64,000 nt of DNA from Erwinia sp. SLM-02 (GCF_037450285.1 NZ_JAQISN010000006.1:62001-126000), one strand, 5' to 3'; numbered from the stretch's first letter, positions 16,048-25,098 are shown. Numbers and translations are program-made. Notes: generated from the letters alone by a model not told the origin.

Positions 16048-17427
16048 TTATTCGTGCTGAGTGGTATACAGCGGCAGCCAGATGGTCAGCCGGAGCCCGC
16101 CCAGTGGGCTGTCATCGGCTTTGACCCAGCCATGGTGCTGCTGAATGGCGTTTTCCACAATCGCCAGCCCCAGTCCGGTACCGCCGGATTCACGGTCGCG
16201 GGCTTCATCGGTACGGTAGAACGGCCGGAAAATCTGTTCCCGATCCTCCGGGCTGACGCCCGGGCCATCATCATCCACATGGACGGTGACGCCTTTTTTA
16301 TCAACCGAGAAGCTGACCGAAATTTTGCTGTGCGAGTAGCGCAGGGCGTTACGGACGATATTTTCCAGCGCGCTGTCGAGCGTGCTGGGGTTACCGTACA
16401 GCGGCCACGGACCCGGTGGATAAGGCACCTCCAGCGACTTGCCCATCTGTTCCGCTTCGAACTTCGCGTCCTCCAGTACATCCGACCACAGGTGATTGGC
16501 TTTTATCGCCTCGCTGACCAGCGCATTTTTGTGCTGAGTTCGCGATAGCACCAGCAGATCGTTAATCATACCGTCCAGGCGCTGGGCCTCCATCTCAATA
16601 CGCTCCAGCTCTTTGGCTTCGCCGTGGCGGCGGCGCATCAGTGCGGTGGCAAGCTGCAGGCGCGTCAGCGGGGTACGCAGCTCATGTGAGATATCGGATA
16701 ACAGCCTCTGCTGTGAGGTCATCATCCGTTCCAGCGCGCTGACCATCTGATTGAAGCTGGCACCCGCGGCAAGGAATTCCTGCGGTCCGGCTTCCAGTTC
16801 CGGGCGCTGGCGTAAATTCCCGGCGGCAACATCATCCGCTGCGTGTTTCAGCTTACGAGCGGGTTTTGCCAGGCTCCACGCCAGCCAGAGCAGCAGCGGT
16901 GAACTGATCAGCATGGTGACGATCAGCAGCAGCAGCGGCCGGTCAAACAGCAAATTAATAAAGTCGAGCTGTGAACTGCTGGCGGGACGGATCAGATAAA
17001 GCTGGTAGCTGTCTTCCCCATCCCGCACGGAGAACGGGCCCGCCATTTCCAGGCGGCCATATTTTTTCTTCTGCGGCTGATCGGAATTATCAGACTGGCC
17101 GATAAAGTTACGGATCACCTGCATTTCACTGTGCTGTGCGCCAATGACCCGGCCTTCGCTGGTGACCAGCAGCAAGCGCTGGCCGGGGGGAGCCCACTTG
17201 TCAATTGCGCGAAACAGCCTGCGCCACCACATCAGATCGTTGGGCGGATCCTGTGACAGCTCCGCCTCAACGTGCTGCTCAATCATCACGCCCTGCCGCT
17301 CCTCGCTATCCAGCAGCGGCGTCATCTGGCGGGAGTCGAGTTTCGGCAGCATTAACACCAGCATCAGCACCAGTGCCAGCGTCAGCCAGAATATGGCAAA
17401 GATGCGGGTGGTCAGGCTGGATATCAT
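16048..17427 (-). CDS. cpxA: Envelope-stress sensor histidine kinase CpxA
   Basis: CpxA senses envelope protein misfolding and phosphorylates or dephosphorylates CpxR. The 459-residue protein has a first membrane helix (about residues 8-28), a periplasmic sensor domain (about 30-160), a second helix (about 163-185), a HAMP linker, the phospho-acceptor H248 in SDISHELRTPLTRL, and an ATP-binding domain with N, G1 and G2 boxes (NIVRNALRYS, DDDGPGV, GGTGLGLAIV). The start at 17427 overlaps the cpxR stop (ATGA); a longer frame upstream runs inside cpxR. It is very similar to E. coli CpxA over its whole length. Confidence 0.98.
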   Translation of the reverse strand: MISSLTTRIFAIFWLTLALVLMLVLMLPKLDSRQMTPLLDSEERQGVMIEQHVEAELSQDPPNDLMWWRRLFRAIDKWAPPGQRLLLVTSEGRVIGAQHSEMQVIRNFIGQSDNSDQPQKKKYGRLEMAGPFSVRDGEDSYQLYLIRPASSSQLDFINLLFDRPLLLLIVTMLISSPLLLWLAWSLAKPARKLKHAADDVAAGNLRQRPELEAGPQEFLAAGASFNQMVSALERMMTSQQRLLSDISHELRTPLTRLQLATALMRRRHGEAKELERIEMEAQRLDGMINDLLVLSRTQHKNALVSEAIKANHLWSDVLEDAKFEAEQMGKSLEVPYPPGPWPLYGNPSTLDSALENIVRNALRYSHSKISVSFSVDKKGVTVHVDDDGPGVSPEDREQIFRPFYRTDEARDRESGGTGLGLAIVENAIQQHHGWVKADDSPLGGLRLTIWLPLYTTQHE

Positions 17428-18122
17428 GTTGCGGATACCATCAGATAGCCGCGTCCACGCAGCGTCTTGAACCACGGATGCTCATCTTTACGCTCCGGCA
17501 GTTTGCGCCGCAGGTTTGAGATGTGCATATCGATGGCGCGATCGAACGGCGTCAGGCGCTTGCCAAGCACTTCCTGGCTCAGATGTTCACGTGATACAAC
17601 CTGGCCTAAATGCTGTGCCAGCAGGTAGAGCAGGGTGAATTCTGTGCCGGTCAGATCCAGCGTCACGCCGTCGAAGCTGGCTTCCTGTCGGCCCGGGTTC
17701 AGGCGCAGTAAATCCACCTCCAGCGTGGGCGAACTGTTATCGTGCTGTTGCTGCTGCTCACTCCAGTTGGAGCGGCGCAGAATGGCACGAATACGCGCGA
17801 CCAGTTCGCGATCGTTGAACGGTTTTGGCAGGTAATCGTCCGCCCCCAGCTCAAGGCCGAGTACACGGTCCAGCTCGCTGCCGCGAGCGGTCAGCATAAT
17901 CACCGGCGTCTGATGCTGTTGACGTAGTTCTTTCAGGGTATCGATGCCGTTTTTCTTCGGCATCATCACATCGAGTAATAGCAGGTCGACACTGCTATCC
18001 AATAGCGCCAGCGCCTGTTCACCGTCACCGGCAACCAGCACATTGAAGCCTTCCATTTCCAGCAATTCTTTCAGCAGCGAAGTCAATTCGCGGTCATCGT
18101 CAACCAACAGGATTTTATTCAT
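17424..18122 (-). CDS. cpxR: Envelope-stress response regulator CpxR
   Basis: CpxR is an OmpR-family response regulator of 232 residues. The receiver domain has the acidic pocket (VDDD) and phospho-acceptor D51 (LLLLDVMMP). The winged-helix DNA-binding domain follows a glutamine-rich linker (SEQQQQHD). It binds GTAAA-N5-GTAAA repeats, and one lies in the divergent cpxR-cpxP region, consistent with autoregulation and activation of cpxP. Confidence 0.98.
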   Translation of the reverse strand: MNKILLVDDDRELTSLLKELLEMEGFNVLVAGDGEQALALLDSSVDLLLLDVMMPKKNGIDTLKELRQQHQTPVIMLTARGSELDRVLGLELGADDYLPKPFNDRELVARIRAILRRSNWSEQQQQHDNSSPTLEVDLLRLNPGRQEASFDGVTLDLTGTEFTLLYLLAQHLGQVVSREHLSQEVLGKRLTPFDRAIDMHISNLRRKLPERKDEHPWFKTLRGRGYLMVSAT

Positions 18123-18177
18123 TTTTTATTGCCCTCCGCAGGCAAAATACCGTGAACGAACGCGCTCAATCTATGAC

Positions 18178-18192
18178 TTTACGTAGTTTTAC
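18178..18192 (-). promoter_or_regulatory. CpxR box between cpxR and cpxP
   Basis: The plus strand reads TTTACGTAGTTTTAC, a perfect TTTAC-N5-TTTAC, which is GTAAA-N5-GTAAA on the minus strand, the CpxR consensus. It lies 56 bases upstream of the cpxR start and 83 bases ahead of the cpxP start. This is where a CpxR site activates both cpxP and cpxRA in E. coli. Confidence 0.85.
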
Positions 18193-18274
18193 ACCCCCTG
18201 ACGCTAGTTTGCAGCTGGCCCCGTAGACTGAATCTCGTTGAATCGAAATACGGAAACAAACTTGGGAGTAAACG

Positions 18275-18784
18275 ATGCGCAGAGTTACCGCCGTCGTTGT
18301 GGTTCAGGCGCTGGTGCTTAGCCTCTCCACCGCATGGGCCGCTGACGCTACGACGAATGACGAGATGCATCACAATGATGGAGCAGGCAGCACACTCAGG
18401 CTGGTTCCGCAAAATCACATGTTTGATGGCATCAATTTGACGGAGCAGCAGCGTCAGCAACTACGGGATCTGATGCAGCAGGCACGGCACGATCGTTCTC
18501 CTATAAGTATTAACGATTTAGAGCAACTGCACGAACTGATTATTGCAGATAAATTCGATCAGGCAGCTTACGAAGCTCAGGTGGAAAAAATAGCGCAGGC
18601 GGAGGTTGGGCGCCAGGTTGAGATGGCCCGGGTACGCAACCAGATGTATCACCTGTTAACACCACAGCAGCAGGCTGTCTTAGAGCAGAAACACCAGCAG
18701 CGCATCGATGAATTGCGCAAGCTAACGAACTCGCAGCAGGCTTCGCCTCTGCAGGCAGTACGTAACACCAGCAGTAACCCGTAA
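18275..18784 (+). CDS. cpxP: Periplasmic stress adaptor CpxP
   Basis: CpxP is a periplasmic inhibitor of CpxA that also marks misfolded proteins for DegP. The 169-residue protein has a signal peptide ending AWA at about residue 22 and two LTxxQ-type motifs of the CpxP/Spy family: LTEQQRQQLR (near residue 55) and LTPQQQAVLEQ (near residue 127). A GGGAG sequence is 6 bases ahead of the ATG. It diverges from cpxRA with a CpxR box between. Its 3' UTR encodes a CpxQ-like sRNA. Confidence 0.95.
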   Translation: MRRVTAVVVVQALVLSLSTAWAADATTNDEMHHNDGAGSTLRLVPQNHMFDGINLTEQQRQQLRDLMQQARHDRSPISINDLEQLHELIIADKFDQAAYEAQVEKIAQAEVGRQVEMARVRNQMYHLLTPQQQAVLEQKHQQRIDELRKLTNSQQASPLQAVRNTSSNP

Positions 18785-18807
18785 AGTACCAGTAAATACT
18801 ATCCCTG

Positions 18808-18865
18808 TTTTCCTTGCCATAGACACCATCCCTGTCTTCCCCCTCATGATGAGGGGGTTTTTTTT
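18808..18865 (+). ncRNA. cpxQ: CpxQ, Hfq-dependent sRNA from the cpxP 3' UTR
   Basis: In E. coli and Salmonella, RNase E cuts cpxP mRNA to release CpxQ, a roughly 58-nucleotide sRNA that represses inner-membrane protein mRNAs under Cpx stress. Here the 58 bases after cpxP begin TTTTCCTTGCCATAGACACC and continue through ATCCCTGTC. From memory this is nearly identical to the known CpxQ sequence, including the seed segments. It ends in an 8-base-pair hairpin (CCCCCTCA / TGAGGGGG, 18839-18857) and eight T residues, which also terminates cpxP. The 5' end is set by analogy to the known processing site. Confidence 0.88.
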
Positions 18866-18974
18866 GCCCATCAGATTCTCACGCTTCTCCGTATGCGCCG
18901 GCGCGCAATAATCCCGGGGATTTTTTGTGCTCAAATCTCGTATACTGTCGGTACTTATCCTGCCGGAGTGCGTC

Positions 18975-19871
18975 ATGAATCAACGCTATGCTCGGCTGGT
19001 CAACTCGGCAGCACTGGCCGCTACGGTTCTTGCTTCACTGCTGTTGATCATCAAAATTTTCGCCTGGTGGCACACCGGATCGGTCAGCGTACTGGCGGCG
19101 CTGGTGGACTCACTGGTAGACATCGCCGCCTCTCTGACTAATCTTCTGGTGGTTCGCTACTCGCTGCAGCCTGCCGACGCGGAACATACCTTTGGGCACG
19201 GCAAAGCCGAATCGCTCGCCGCTCTGGCGCAAAGTATGTTTATTTCAGGTTCGGCCCTGTTTCTGTTCCTCACTGGCCTGCAGCACCTGGCCACACCTGC
19301 GCCGATGCATGCGCCGCTGGTGGGGATGATTGTGACCGTTATTGCGCTATTTTCTACGCTGATCCTGGTGACTTTTCAGCGCTGGGTAGTGCGCCGCACC
19401 CAGAGCCTGGCGATACGCGCCGACATGCTTCACTATCAGTCTGACGTGATTATGAACGGGGCAATACTGCTGGCGCTTGGCCTGAGCTGGTACGGTTTTC
19501 ATCGTGCGGATGCGCTGTTTGCCTTAGGTATTGGCGTTTGGATCCTGTATAGCGCGTTAAGAATGGGGTACGAAGCCGTGCAGGCTCTGCTCGATCGCGC
19601 GCTACCCGATGAAGAACGGCAGGCTATTGAAGAGATTATCGCTGCGAAAGCCGGCATCCAGGGGGCCCACGATATTCGCACCCGCCAGTCCGGGCCAACC
19701 CGCTTTATTCAGCTCCATCTGGAAATGGATGACGATTTACCGCTGGTTAAGGCGCATAAGATAGCGGATGAGCTGGAGCAGACGCTGCTGGCGCGTTTTC
19801 CCGGTTCAGATGTCATTATTCATCAGGATCCGTGTTCCGTAGTGCCAGTGGAGCCAAAAAATAATTTTTAG
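18975..19871 (+). CDS. fieF: Ferrous-iron/zinc cation efflux pump FieF
   Basis: FieF (YiiP) is a cation-diffusion-facilitator antiporter that exports Fe2+ and Zn2+ from the cytoplasm in exchange for protons. The protein is 298 residues with six membrane helices and a C-terminal metallochaperone-like cytoplasmic domain. Metal-site residues are visible: ALVDSLVD in helix 2 and LHYQSDV (HxxxD) in helix 5, with TFGHGKAESLAALAQS between. The ATG at 18975 aligns with the E. coli start; an upstream frame to 18927 has no ribosome binding site. It follows cpxP as in E. coli. Confidence 0.96.
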   Translation: MNQRYARLVNSAALAATVLASLLLIIKIFAWWHTGSVSVLAALVDSLVDIAASLTNLLVVRYSLQPADAEHTFGHGKAESLAALAQSMFISGSALFLFLTGLQHLATPAPMHAPLVGMIVTVIALFSTLILVTFQRWVVRRTQSLAIRADMLHYQSDVIMNGAILLALGLSWYGFHRADALFALGIGVWILYSALRMGYEAVQALLDRALPDEERQAIEEIIAAKAGIQGAHDIRTRQSGPTRFIQLHLEMDDDLPLVKAHKIADELEQTLLARFPGSDVIIHQDPCSVVPVEPKNNF

Positions 19872-19983
19872 TCGTAAACTTTTTTTAAATGAAGACGTTA
19901 GCTTTGTTACGTGTAAAACGTGAGTTACCGCAAAAAAAATAGGCAAATCTAGCCTGACCTGAATCAATTCAGCTAACAAGTTT

Positions 19984-19992
19984 TGATATACT
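19984..19992 (+). promoter_or_regulatory. Extended -10 promoter element upstream of pfkA
   Basis: TGATATACT is an extended -10 box (TGN plus TATACT), about 95 bases ahead of the pfkA start codon. No strong -35 hexamer is present at 17 bases, as expected for extended -10 promoters. The long leader between it and pfkA holds nothing recognisable. Confidence 0.5.
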
Positions 19993-20087
19993 ATCAGCTT
20001 AACTTAGTCGGTTATCTCTTGTGCGCGCGTCCTGCCGCTCCCGGCGTTCAGAATTCAACATTTGCATCAACAAGTTCAGAGGTTGTC

Positions 20088-21050
20088 ATGATCAAGAAAA
20101 TCGGTGTACTGACAAGCGGCGGCGACGCCCCAGGTATGAACGCTGCAATCCGCGGCGTCGTGCGCGCGGCGCTGAGTGAAGGACTGGAAGTTTTTGGTAT
20201 TTATGACGGCTATCTGGGCCTGTATGAAGATCGCATGGTCAATCTGGATCGCTACAGCGTTTCCGACATGATTAACCGCGGCGGTACGTTCCTTGGATCT
20301 GCACGTTTCCCGGATTTCCGTAAAGACGAAGTGCGTGCGGTTGCCATTGAGAATATGAGAAAGCGCGGTATTGATGCGCTGGTGGTCATCGGCGGTGACG
20401 GCTCCTACATGGGTGCCAAGCGTCTGACCGAAATGGGCTTCCCGTGCATCGGCCTGCCGGGCACGATCGATAACGACGTTGCCGGTACCGACTACACCAT
20501 CGGTTATTTCACCGCGCTGGAAACCGTGGTGGAAGCCATCGACCGCCTGCGTGATACCTCCTCTTCACATCAGCGTATTTCTATCGTTGAGGTGATGGGC
20601 CGCTACTGTGGCGATCTGACCCTGGCCGCGGCGATTGCCGGTGGCTGTGAGTTTATCGTGCTGCCGGAAACCCCTTATACCCGTGAAGAGCTGCTGGCGG
20701 AGATCAAAGCCGGTATCGCTAAGGGTAAAAAGCACGCGATTGTGGCGATTACCGAGCACATCTGCGATGTGGATGAGCTGGCGAAGTACATCGAAGTTGA
20801 AACCAAGCGCGAAACCCGTGCAACGGTGCTGGGCCATATCCAGCGCGGCGGCGCACCGGTCGCCTATGACCGTATTCTCGCTTCCCGCATGGGCGCCTAC
20901 TCCATTGAACTGCTGCTGCAGGGCTACGGCGGTCGCTGCGTGGGTATTCAGAACGAGAAAATGGTTCACCATGACATCGTCGATGCGATTGAAAACATGA
21001 AGCGTCCGTTCAAGGGCGACTGGCTGGAAACGGCCAAAAAGCTTTACTGA
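20088..21050 (+). CDS. pfkA: ATP-dependent 6-phosphofructokinase I
   Basis: PfkA phosphorylates fructose 6-phosphate in glycolysis. The 320-residue protein has the group A signature: ATP site VLTSGGDAPGMNAAIRG at the N-terminus, GGDGSYMGAKRL, and the catalytic GTIDNDVAGTDYTIG with its aspartates. ADP/PEP allosteric residues lie in the C-terminal half, including EVMGRYCGDLTL. The ATG at 20088 matches the E. coli start; the upstream in-frame extension runs through the promoter. It is a single-gene unit with its own terminator. Confidence 0.98.
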   Translation: MIKKIGVLTSGGDAPGMNAAIRGVVRAALSEGLEVFGIYDGYLGLYEDRMVNLDRYSVSDMINRGGTFLGSARFPDFRKDEVRAVAIENMRKRGIDALVVIGGDGSYMGAKRLTEMGFPCIGLPGTIDNDVAGTDYTIGYFTALETVVEAIDRLRDTSSSHQRISIVEVMGRYCGDLTLAAAIAGGCEFIVLPETPYTREELLAEIKAGIAKGKKHAIVAITEHICDVDELAKYIEVETKRETRATVLGHIQRGGAPVAYDRILASRMGAYSIELLLQGYGGRCVGIQNEKMVHHDIVDAIENMKRPFKGDWLETAKKLY

Positions 21051-21058
21051 TAAAAAAC

Positions 21059-21085
21059 AAGGCGCTGCGCTCCAGCGCCTTTTTT
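21059..21085 (+). terminator. Rho-independent terminator after pfkA
   Basis: A 9-base-pair stem (AAGGCGCTG / CAGCGCCTT) with a five-base loop is followed by a T-tract. It begins 8 bases after the pfkA stop. Confidence 0.9.
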
Positions 21086-21194
21086 ATGCAAAGTGTTATT
21101 CCATAAAGTTATTACAGCTTCTTTTTAATTCTTTAATTCGCAGTCTGCTTTATGTCACGCTCCTTCTCAGATTAAACCTTTGGGAGTGCGTGCA

Positions 21195-22184
21195 ATGAAG
21201 AAGTGGAGTGTGGGAATTACCCTGTTACTGGCCTCAACCAGCGTGCTGGCGAAGGATATTCAGCTGCTGAATGTCTCTTACGATCCAACACGTGAACTGT
21301 ATGAGCAATATAATAAAGCGTTCAGCGCTCACTATAAGCAGGAAACCGGTGACAACGTGGTGATTCGCCAGTCGCACGGCGGTTCCGGCAAACAGGCCAC
21401 CTCGGTAATTAACGGGATTAAAGCGGATGTTGTTACCCTTGCGCTGGCCTCAGACGTTGATGCCATTGCGGAACGTGGCCGCATTGATAAAAACTGGATC
21501 AAGCGCCTGCCGGATAACTCCGCGCCGTACACTTCAACGATTGTTTTCCTGGTACGCAAAGGTAACCCTAAACAGATTCACGACTGGCCGGATTTGATTA
21601 AGCCGGGCGTCTCCGTGATTACCCCGAACCCGAAAACTTCCGGCGGCGCACGCTGGAACTATCTCGCAGCCTGGGGATGGGCACTGGATCAGAACAACGG
21701 CGATCAGGCGAAAGCACAGGAATACGTTAAGTCGCTGTTTAAGAACGTTGAAGTTCAGGATTCTGGCGCACGTGGCGCCACCAACACCTTCGTTGAACGC
21801 GGCATTGGCGATGTGCTGATTGCCTGGGAAAACGAAGCGTACCTGGCGGTGAACAAACTGGGTAAAGATCAGTTTGAAATTATCACCCCGAGCGAATCAA
21901 TCCTGGCCGAGCCGACCGTTTCCGTGGTGGACAAAGTGGTCGACGAGCGCGATACCCGTAAGGTTGCCGATGAATATCTGAAGTATCTCTATTCGCCGGA
22001 AGGCCAGACAATTGCGGCGCAGAACTTCTACCGACCGCGTGATGAGGCGGTGGCGAAGAAATTTGCCAGCACCTTCCAGCCGGTGAAGCTGTTTACCATC
22101 GACGGCAAGTTCGGTGGCTGGACGGCGGCGCAGAAAACCCACTTTGCTGAAGGTGGCACCTACGATCAGGTGATGAAGCGTTAA
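21195..22184 (+). CDS. sbp: Sulfate/thiosulfate-binding protein precursor
   Basis: Sbp is the periplasmic receptor that delivers sulfate to the CysTWA ABC transporter. The 329-residue precursor has a signal peptide ending VLA before KDIQLLNVSYDPTRELYEQY. The sulfate-binding signature regions are present (QSHGGSGKQATSVINGI, NPKTSGGARWNYLAAWGW). GGGAG precedes the ATG by 8 bases. The cyc genes for the transporter are not in the window, as in E. coli, where sbp also stands alone beside cdh. CysB control is likely by family but no site was identified. Confidence 0.97.
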   Translation: MKKWSVGITLLLASTSVLAKDIQLLNVSYDPTRELYEQYNKAFSAHYKQETGDNVVIRQSHGGSGKQATSVINGIKADVVTLALASDVDAIAERGRIDKNWIKRLPDNSAPYTSTIVFLVRKGNPKQIHDWPDLIKPGVSVITPNPKTSGGARWNYLAAWGWALDQNNGDQAKAQEYVKSLFKNVEVQDSGARGATNTFVERGIGDVLIAWENEAYLAVNKLGKDQFEIITPSESILAEPTVSVVDKVVDERDTRKVADEYLKYLYSPEGQTIAAQNFYRPRDEAVAKKFASTFQPVKLFTIDGKFGGWTAAQKTHFAEGGTYDQVMKR

Positions 22185-22204
22185 ACACCAATCAGGATAA
22201 GCGT

Positions 22205-22234
22205 AAAAAGGCCGACAACACTGTCGGCCTTTTT
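22205..22234 (+). terminator. Rho-independent terminator after sbp
   Basis: A 13-base-pair stem (AAAAAGGCCGACA / TGTCGGCCTTTTT) with a four-base loop starts 20 bases after the sbp stop. The T-run forms the end of the stem. Confidence 0.9.
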
Positions 22235-22369
22235 GTTGTTAGCTGCAGCATGGCGGAGCCGTATTTACCGCTCATCCCGCTGTGAAAGCGCTCCCGCCGA
22301 TGATTTCACATGACCTTGCGGCCGGCTTCGATTACATTGTGAACGATCGACGGCTGAGGTAAAAATTTG

Positions 22370-23116
22370 ATGCATGGAAGAAAGCGCTTAGCGATTTTGC
22401 TGGTGGGGGTGATAGCGGCATCGGCTGGCGCTATGGCTCTGTATTTCAATAACAATGCCGATGCGTTGTGGAAGATTGTTAGCCAGCAGTGCGTGGCGGG
22501 CGAGCAGCAGAAAAACGATCCCGCTCCGTGCAGCCTGGTCAGTGAAGCCGATGGTTATGTGGTGCTGAAAGACCGCAACGGTCCGCTGCAGTTTTTACTG
22601 CTGCCGATAGCAAAAATCACCGGTATTGAGAGCCACAAACTGTTAAGCCCGGCTACGCCGAACTTTTTATCCGAGGCCTGGCGCGCCCGGCACTTTATGG
22701 AAGAACGTCGCGGTTCGGCGATTAATGACCGGGTCTATTCGCTGACGGTGAATTCCCAGTGGGGACGCACGCAGAATCAGCTGCATGTGCATATTTCCTG
22801 CCTGCGGCCTGACGTTCGCCAGCGGCTGGATGCACTCGATAGCACGCTGACTGCGCAGTGGCAGACCTACAGACTGGGTGAACATGACTACGTTATACGG
22901 GCGATCACCCGCGATGAGTTTAAGCGCACCAGCCCGTTTATCCGCATCGCCAACGAACTGCCCGACGCACGCGAAAAAATGGGCAGGTACGGTGTGGCCA
23001 TTGCCGCGCTGAAAGACGGGCGGCGAGCGCTGATGGTGGTGGAGCGTAACTGGCTGCTGTTGAACCGGGGCTCTGCGGAAGAGTTGCAGGATCACAGCTG
23101 CGCCCTGCTGAAATAG
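22370..23116 (+). CDS. cdh: CDP-diacylglycerol pyrophosphatase
   Basis: Cdh hydrolyses CDP-diacylglycerol to phosphatidate and CMP at the inner membrane. The 248-residue protein has an N-terminal membrane anchor (about residues 7-27) and a HIT-superfamily domain with the catalytic HVH motif in QNQLHVHISCLRPDV. The gene order sbp-cdh is as in E. coli, but the next gene there, tpiA, lies about 10.8 kb further on here. The ATG at 22370 is favoured over a TTG one codon upstream, with GAGG 10 bases ahead. Confidence 0.93.
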   Translation: MHGRKRLAILLVGVIAASAGAMALYFNNNADALWKIVSQQCVAGEQQKNDPAPCSLVSEADGYVVLKDRNGPLQFLLLPIAKITGIESHKLLSPATPNFLSEAWRARHFMEERRGSAINDRVYSLTVNSQWGRTQNQLHVHISCLRPDVRQRLDALDSTLTAQWQTYRLGEHDYVIRAITRDEFKRTSPFIRIANELPDAREKMGRYGVAIAALKDGRRALMVVERNWLLLNRGSAEELQDHSCALLK

Positions 23117-23119
23117 TCA

Positions 23120-23137
23120 GGCCGGATCCCTCCGGCC
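23120..23137. terminator. Convergent hairpin between cdh and yhjD
   Basis: GGCCGGA and TCCGGCC form a 7-base-pair stem around a TCCC loop, 3 bases after the cdh stop and 8 bases from the yhjD stop on the other strand. It probably serves both genes. Confidence 0.6.
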
Positions 23138-23145
23138 CGATAATA

Positions 23146-24144
23146 TTATTTTCCGACCGGCTCCGGGTCGTCTTTATACTGCGCGGTGGCGATCCATGCC
23201 GCGCAGAACAGCGTCAGGCGGGCAAAGAAATAGAAAAACGCCATCAGCCCCAGCACGGAACCGAAAGCGGCACCGGACGGTGAGGAAGCCAGCTTCGGCA
23301 GCGTCAGGGTCATAATAAACTTAATCACCTCAAAGCCAATCGCCGCCAGCAGTGTCCCGCGCAGCAGCGCCTTTTTACGCGGCTTGTGGCGCGGGAGGAT
23401 CCAGAAAATCCACAGGAACAGCAGATAGTTGGCAAAGATGGAGATCGACAGCGCAATGGTCGTCATGGCCGGGCGCAGCCACTCGATATCCTCCAGCCCC
23501 AGCGCCCGTACGATCGACGCCTGGGCCGCGCCGGCAATGGAGGTCAGCGACAGCGTGATAATCAACGCCAGCACCAGCCCCGTCAGCGAAATAAAATCTC
23601 GGGAATATTTGAACCAGACTTTTTCCTGATCCTGCGGCGTCCGCTCCCAGACATCACGGGACTGAGCGCGTATCGCTTCACGCAGATTACCCATCCAGCT
23701 GATACCCGAATACAGCGCCACCAGCAGGCCGGTTATCCCAACCGTGGTACGCTGTTGAATCGCCGTATTTACCGTATTTTTTAATGTGGCCGCCAGTGCG
23801 GGATCGCTGATGCTGGTAACGATCTTATCGATCAGCTCGGTCAGGAGATCCTGATTTGAGGCAAGCAAAAATCCGACGGCGGCAAAAGACACCATCAGGA
23901 TAGGGATCAGCGAGAGAAATGAGAAATAGGTAATCGCCGCACCAAACTGGCTGCCGAGCCGATCGTTAAATCGTTCACCCGCACGAATGAAATGCGCTAC
24001 CGCCGGAATGGCACGGAACCAGCTGACCAGCCGGGAAACCCGGGTGATGGATTTATCGACCGTATGGTTCCCGGTTTTGATGTTGATCAGCGGTTTTTCC
24101 GCCGTGTGTGTTGCCTGGGGATCGCGCCGTTGAGTATCCGCCAT
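23146..24144 (-). CDS. yhjD: Inner membrane protein YhjD
   Basis: The 332-residue protein is very similar to E. coli YhjD of the YihY/UPF0761 family. It has about six membrane helices in the central and C-terminal regions and a soluble N-terminal segment. Strongly conserved segments are ERFNDRLGSQFGAAITYFSF and SSPSGAAFGSVLGLMAFFYF. In E. coli, a mutation in yhjD allows growth without Kdo when LPS biosynthesis is impaired, so a link to lipid transport has been proposed; the function is not settled. It is next to a LysR regulator, as in E. coli yhjC-yhjD. Confidence 0.92.
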   Translation of the reverse strand: MADTQRRDPQATHTAEKPLINIKTGNHTVDKSITRVSRLVSWFRAIPAVAHFIRAGERFNDRLGSQFGAAITYFSFLSLIPILMVSFAAVGFLLASNQDLLTELIDKIVTSISDPALAATLKNTVNTAIQQRTTVGITGLLVALYSGISWMGNLREAIRAQSRDVWERTPQDQEKVWFKYSRDFISLTGLVLALIITLSLTSIAGAAQASIVRALGLEDIEWLRPAMTTIALSISIFANYLLFLWIFWILPRHKPRKKALLRGTLLAAIGFEVIKFIMTLTLPKLASSPSGAAFGSVLGLMAFFYFFARLTLFCAAWIATAQYKDDPEPVGK

Positions 24145-24198
24145 GAATCTTTCTCAGTCCTTTTAATTAACGTTTAATTGCACATTATAGCCTGCCGA

Positions 24199-25098
24199 TC
24201 AGGCAACGTAGCGTTTCAGCGCCTGGCTCAGCCATTCAATGAACACCTGAACCCGTCGCGCCTGATTCCGCCGATGCGGCCAGAGCAGCGACAGCTGCAT
24301 CGGACAGGCCGGGAAATGGGGCAAAATCTCGACCAGTTTTTTTTCTTTCAGCGCGCTCTGCACGCCCACGCGCGGTACCTGAATAATGCCCAGGCCGGCC
24401 AGGCAGGCCGAGCGATAGGTTTCCGTACTGTTCACGGTGACCGCCCCGCCGGTTTTAATCAGGGTGGTGGTTTTACCATCAAAATATTCAAAACCGCCGG
24501 CCTGAATGCCGAGCTGCTGGCTGTAATGCACCATGGCATGCTGGGAAAGGTCCTTCAGCGATTCCGGCGTACCGAAGCGCGCCAGATAGTCAGGGCTGGC
24601 ACAGTTAATCAGCGGAAGATGGCCCAGCGGCCGCGCGACCAGCCCGGAATCTTCTAATACACCCACGCGTACCACGCAGTCGAAGCCCTCCCGCACCACA
24701 TCCACCCGGCGATCGCTGCTGCTCAGCTCCAGTTCAATCCCCGGATAGTGCTGAAGAAATTCGGGCAATAGCGGGATCAGATAGCCGCTGGCCAGGCTGA
24801 CCGGCATGTCCACCCGCAGCCGTCCGCTGAGCGTGGCCGGATCGTGCTGGAACATCGAGTCCATTTCCTCCAGCGTGGCCAGCACATCACGGCAGCGCTC
24901 ATAGTAAATCTGACCGTCCTGGGTCAGCTGTACCCGCCGCGTTGTCCGGTGCAGCAGGCGCGAACCAAGACTGTTTTCCAGCGCCTGAATCTGGCGTGAC
25001 AGGCTGCCTTTGGGTAGCCCAAGGCTGTCCGCGGCCCGGGTAAAACTCTGCATTTCCGCCACGCGTACAAACACTTTCATTGTGTGTATTTTATCCAT
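24199..25098 (-). CDS. LysR-family transcriptional regulator, YhjC-like
   Basis: The 299-residue protein has an N-terminal winged helix-turn-helix (MDKIHTMKVFVRVAEMQSFT, then RAADSLGLPKGSLSRQIQAL) and a C-terminal effector-binding domain of the periplasmic-binding-protein fold. It resembles E. coli YhjC, which also neighbours yhjD. It is divergently transcribed from the short-chain dehydrogenase at 25214 across 115 bases. That is the classical layout for a LysR protein that controls its neighbour. The effector is unknown. Confidence 0.88.
   Translation of the reverse strand: MDKIHTMKVFVRVAEMQSFTRAADSLGLPKGSLSRQIQALENSLGSRLLHRTTRRVQLTQDGQIYYERCRDVLATLEEMDSMFQHDPATLSGRLRVDMPVSLASGYLIPLLPEFLQHYPGIELELSSSDRRVDVVREGFDCVVRVGVLEDSGLVARPLGHLPLINCASPDYLARFGTPESLKDLSQHAMVHYSQQLGIQAGGFEYFDGKTTTLIKTGGAVTVNSTETYRSACLAGLGIIQVPRVGVQSALKEKKLVEILPHFPACPMQLSLLWPHRRNQARRVQVFIEWLSQALKRYVA

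Noticed and set aside
18197..18230. A possible sigma-70 promoter for cpxP
   Set aside because: Weak -35/-10 candidates are present but none is convincing, so only the CpxR box is annotated.
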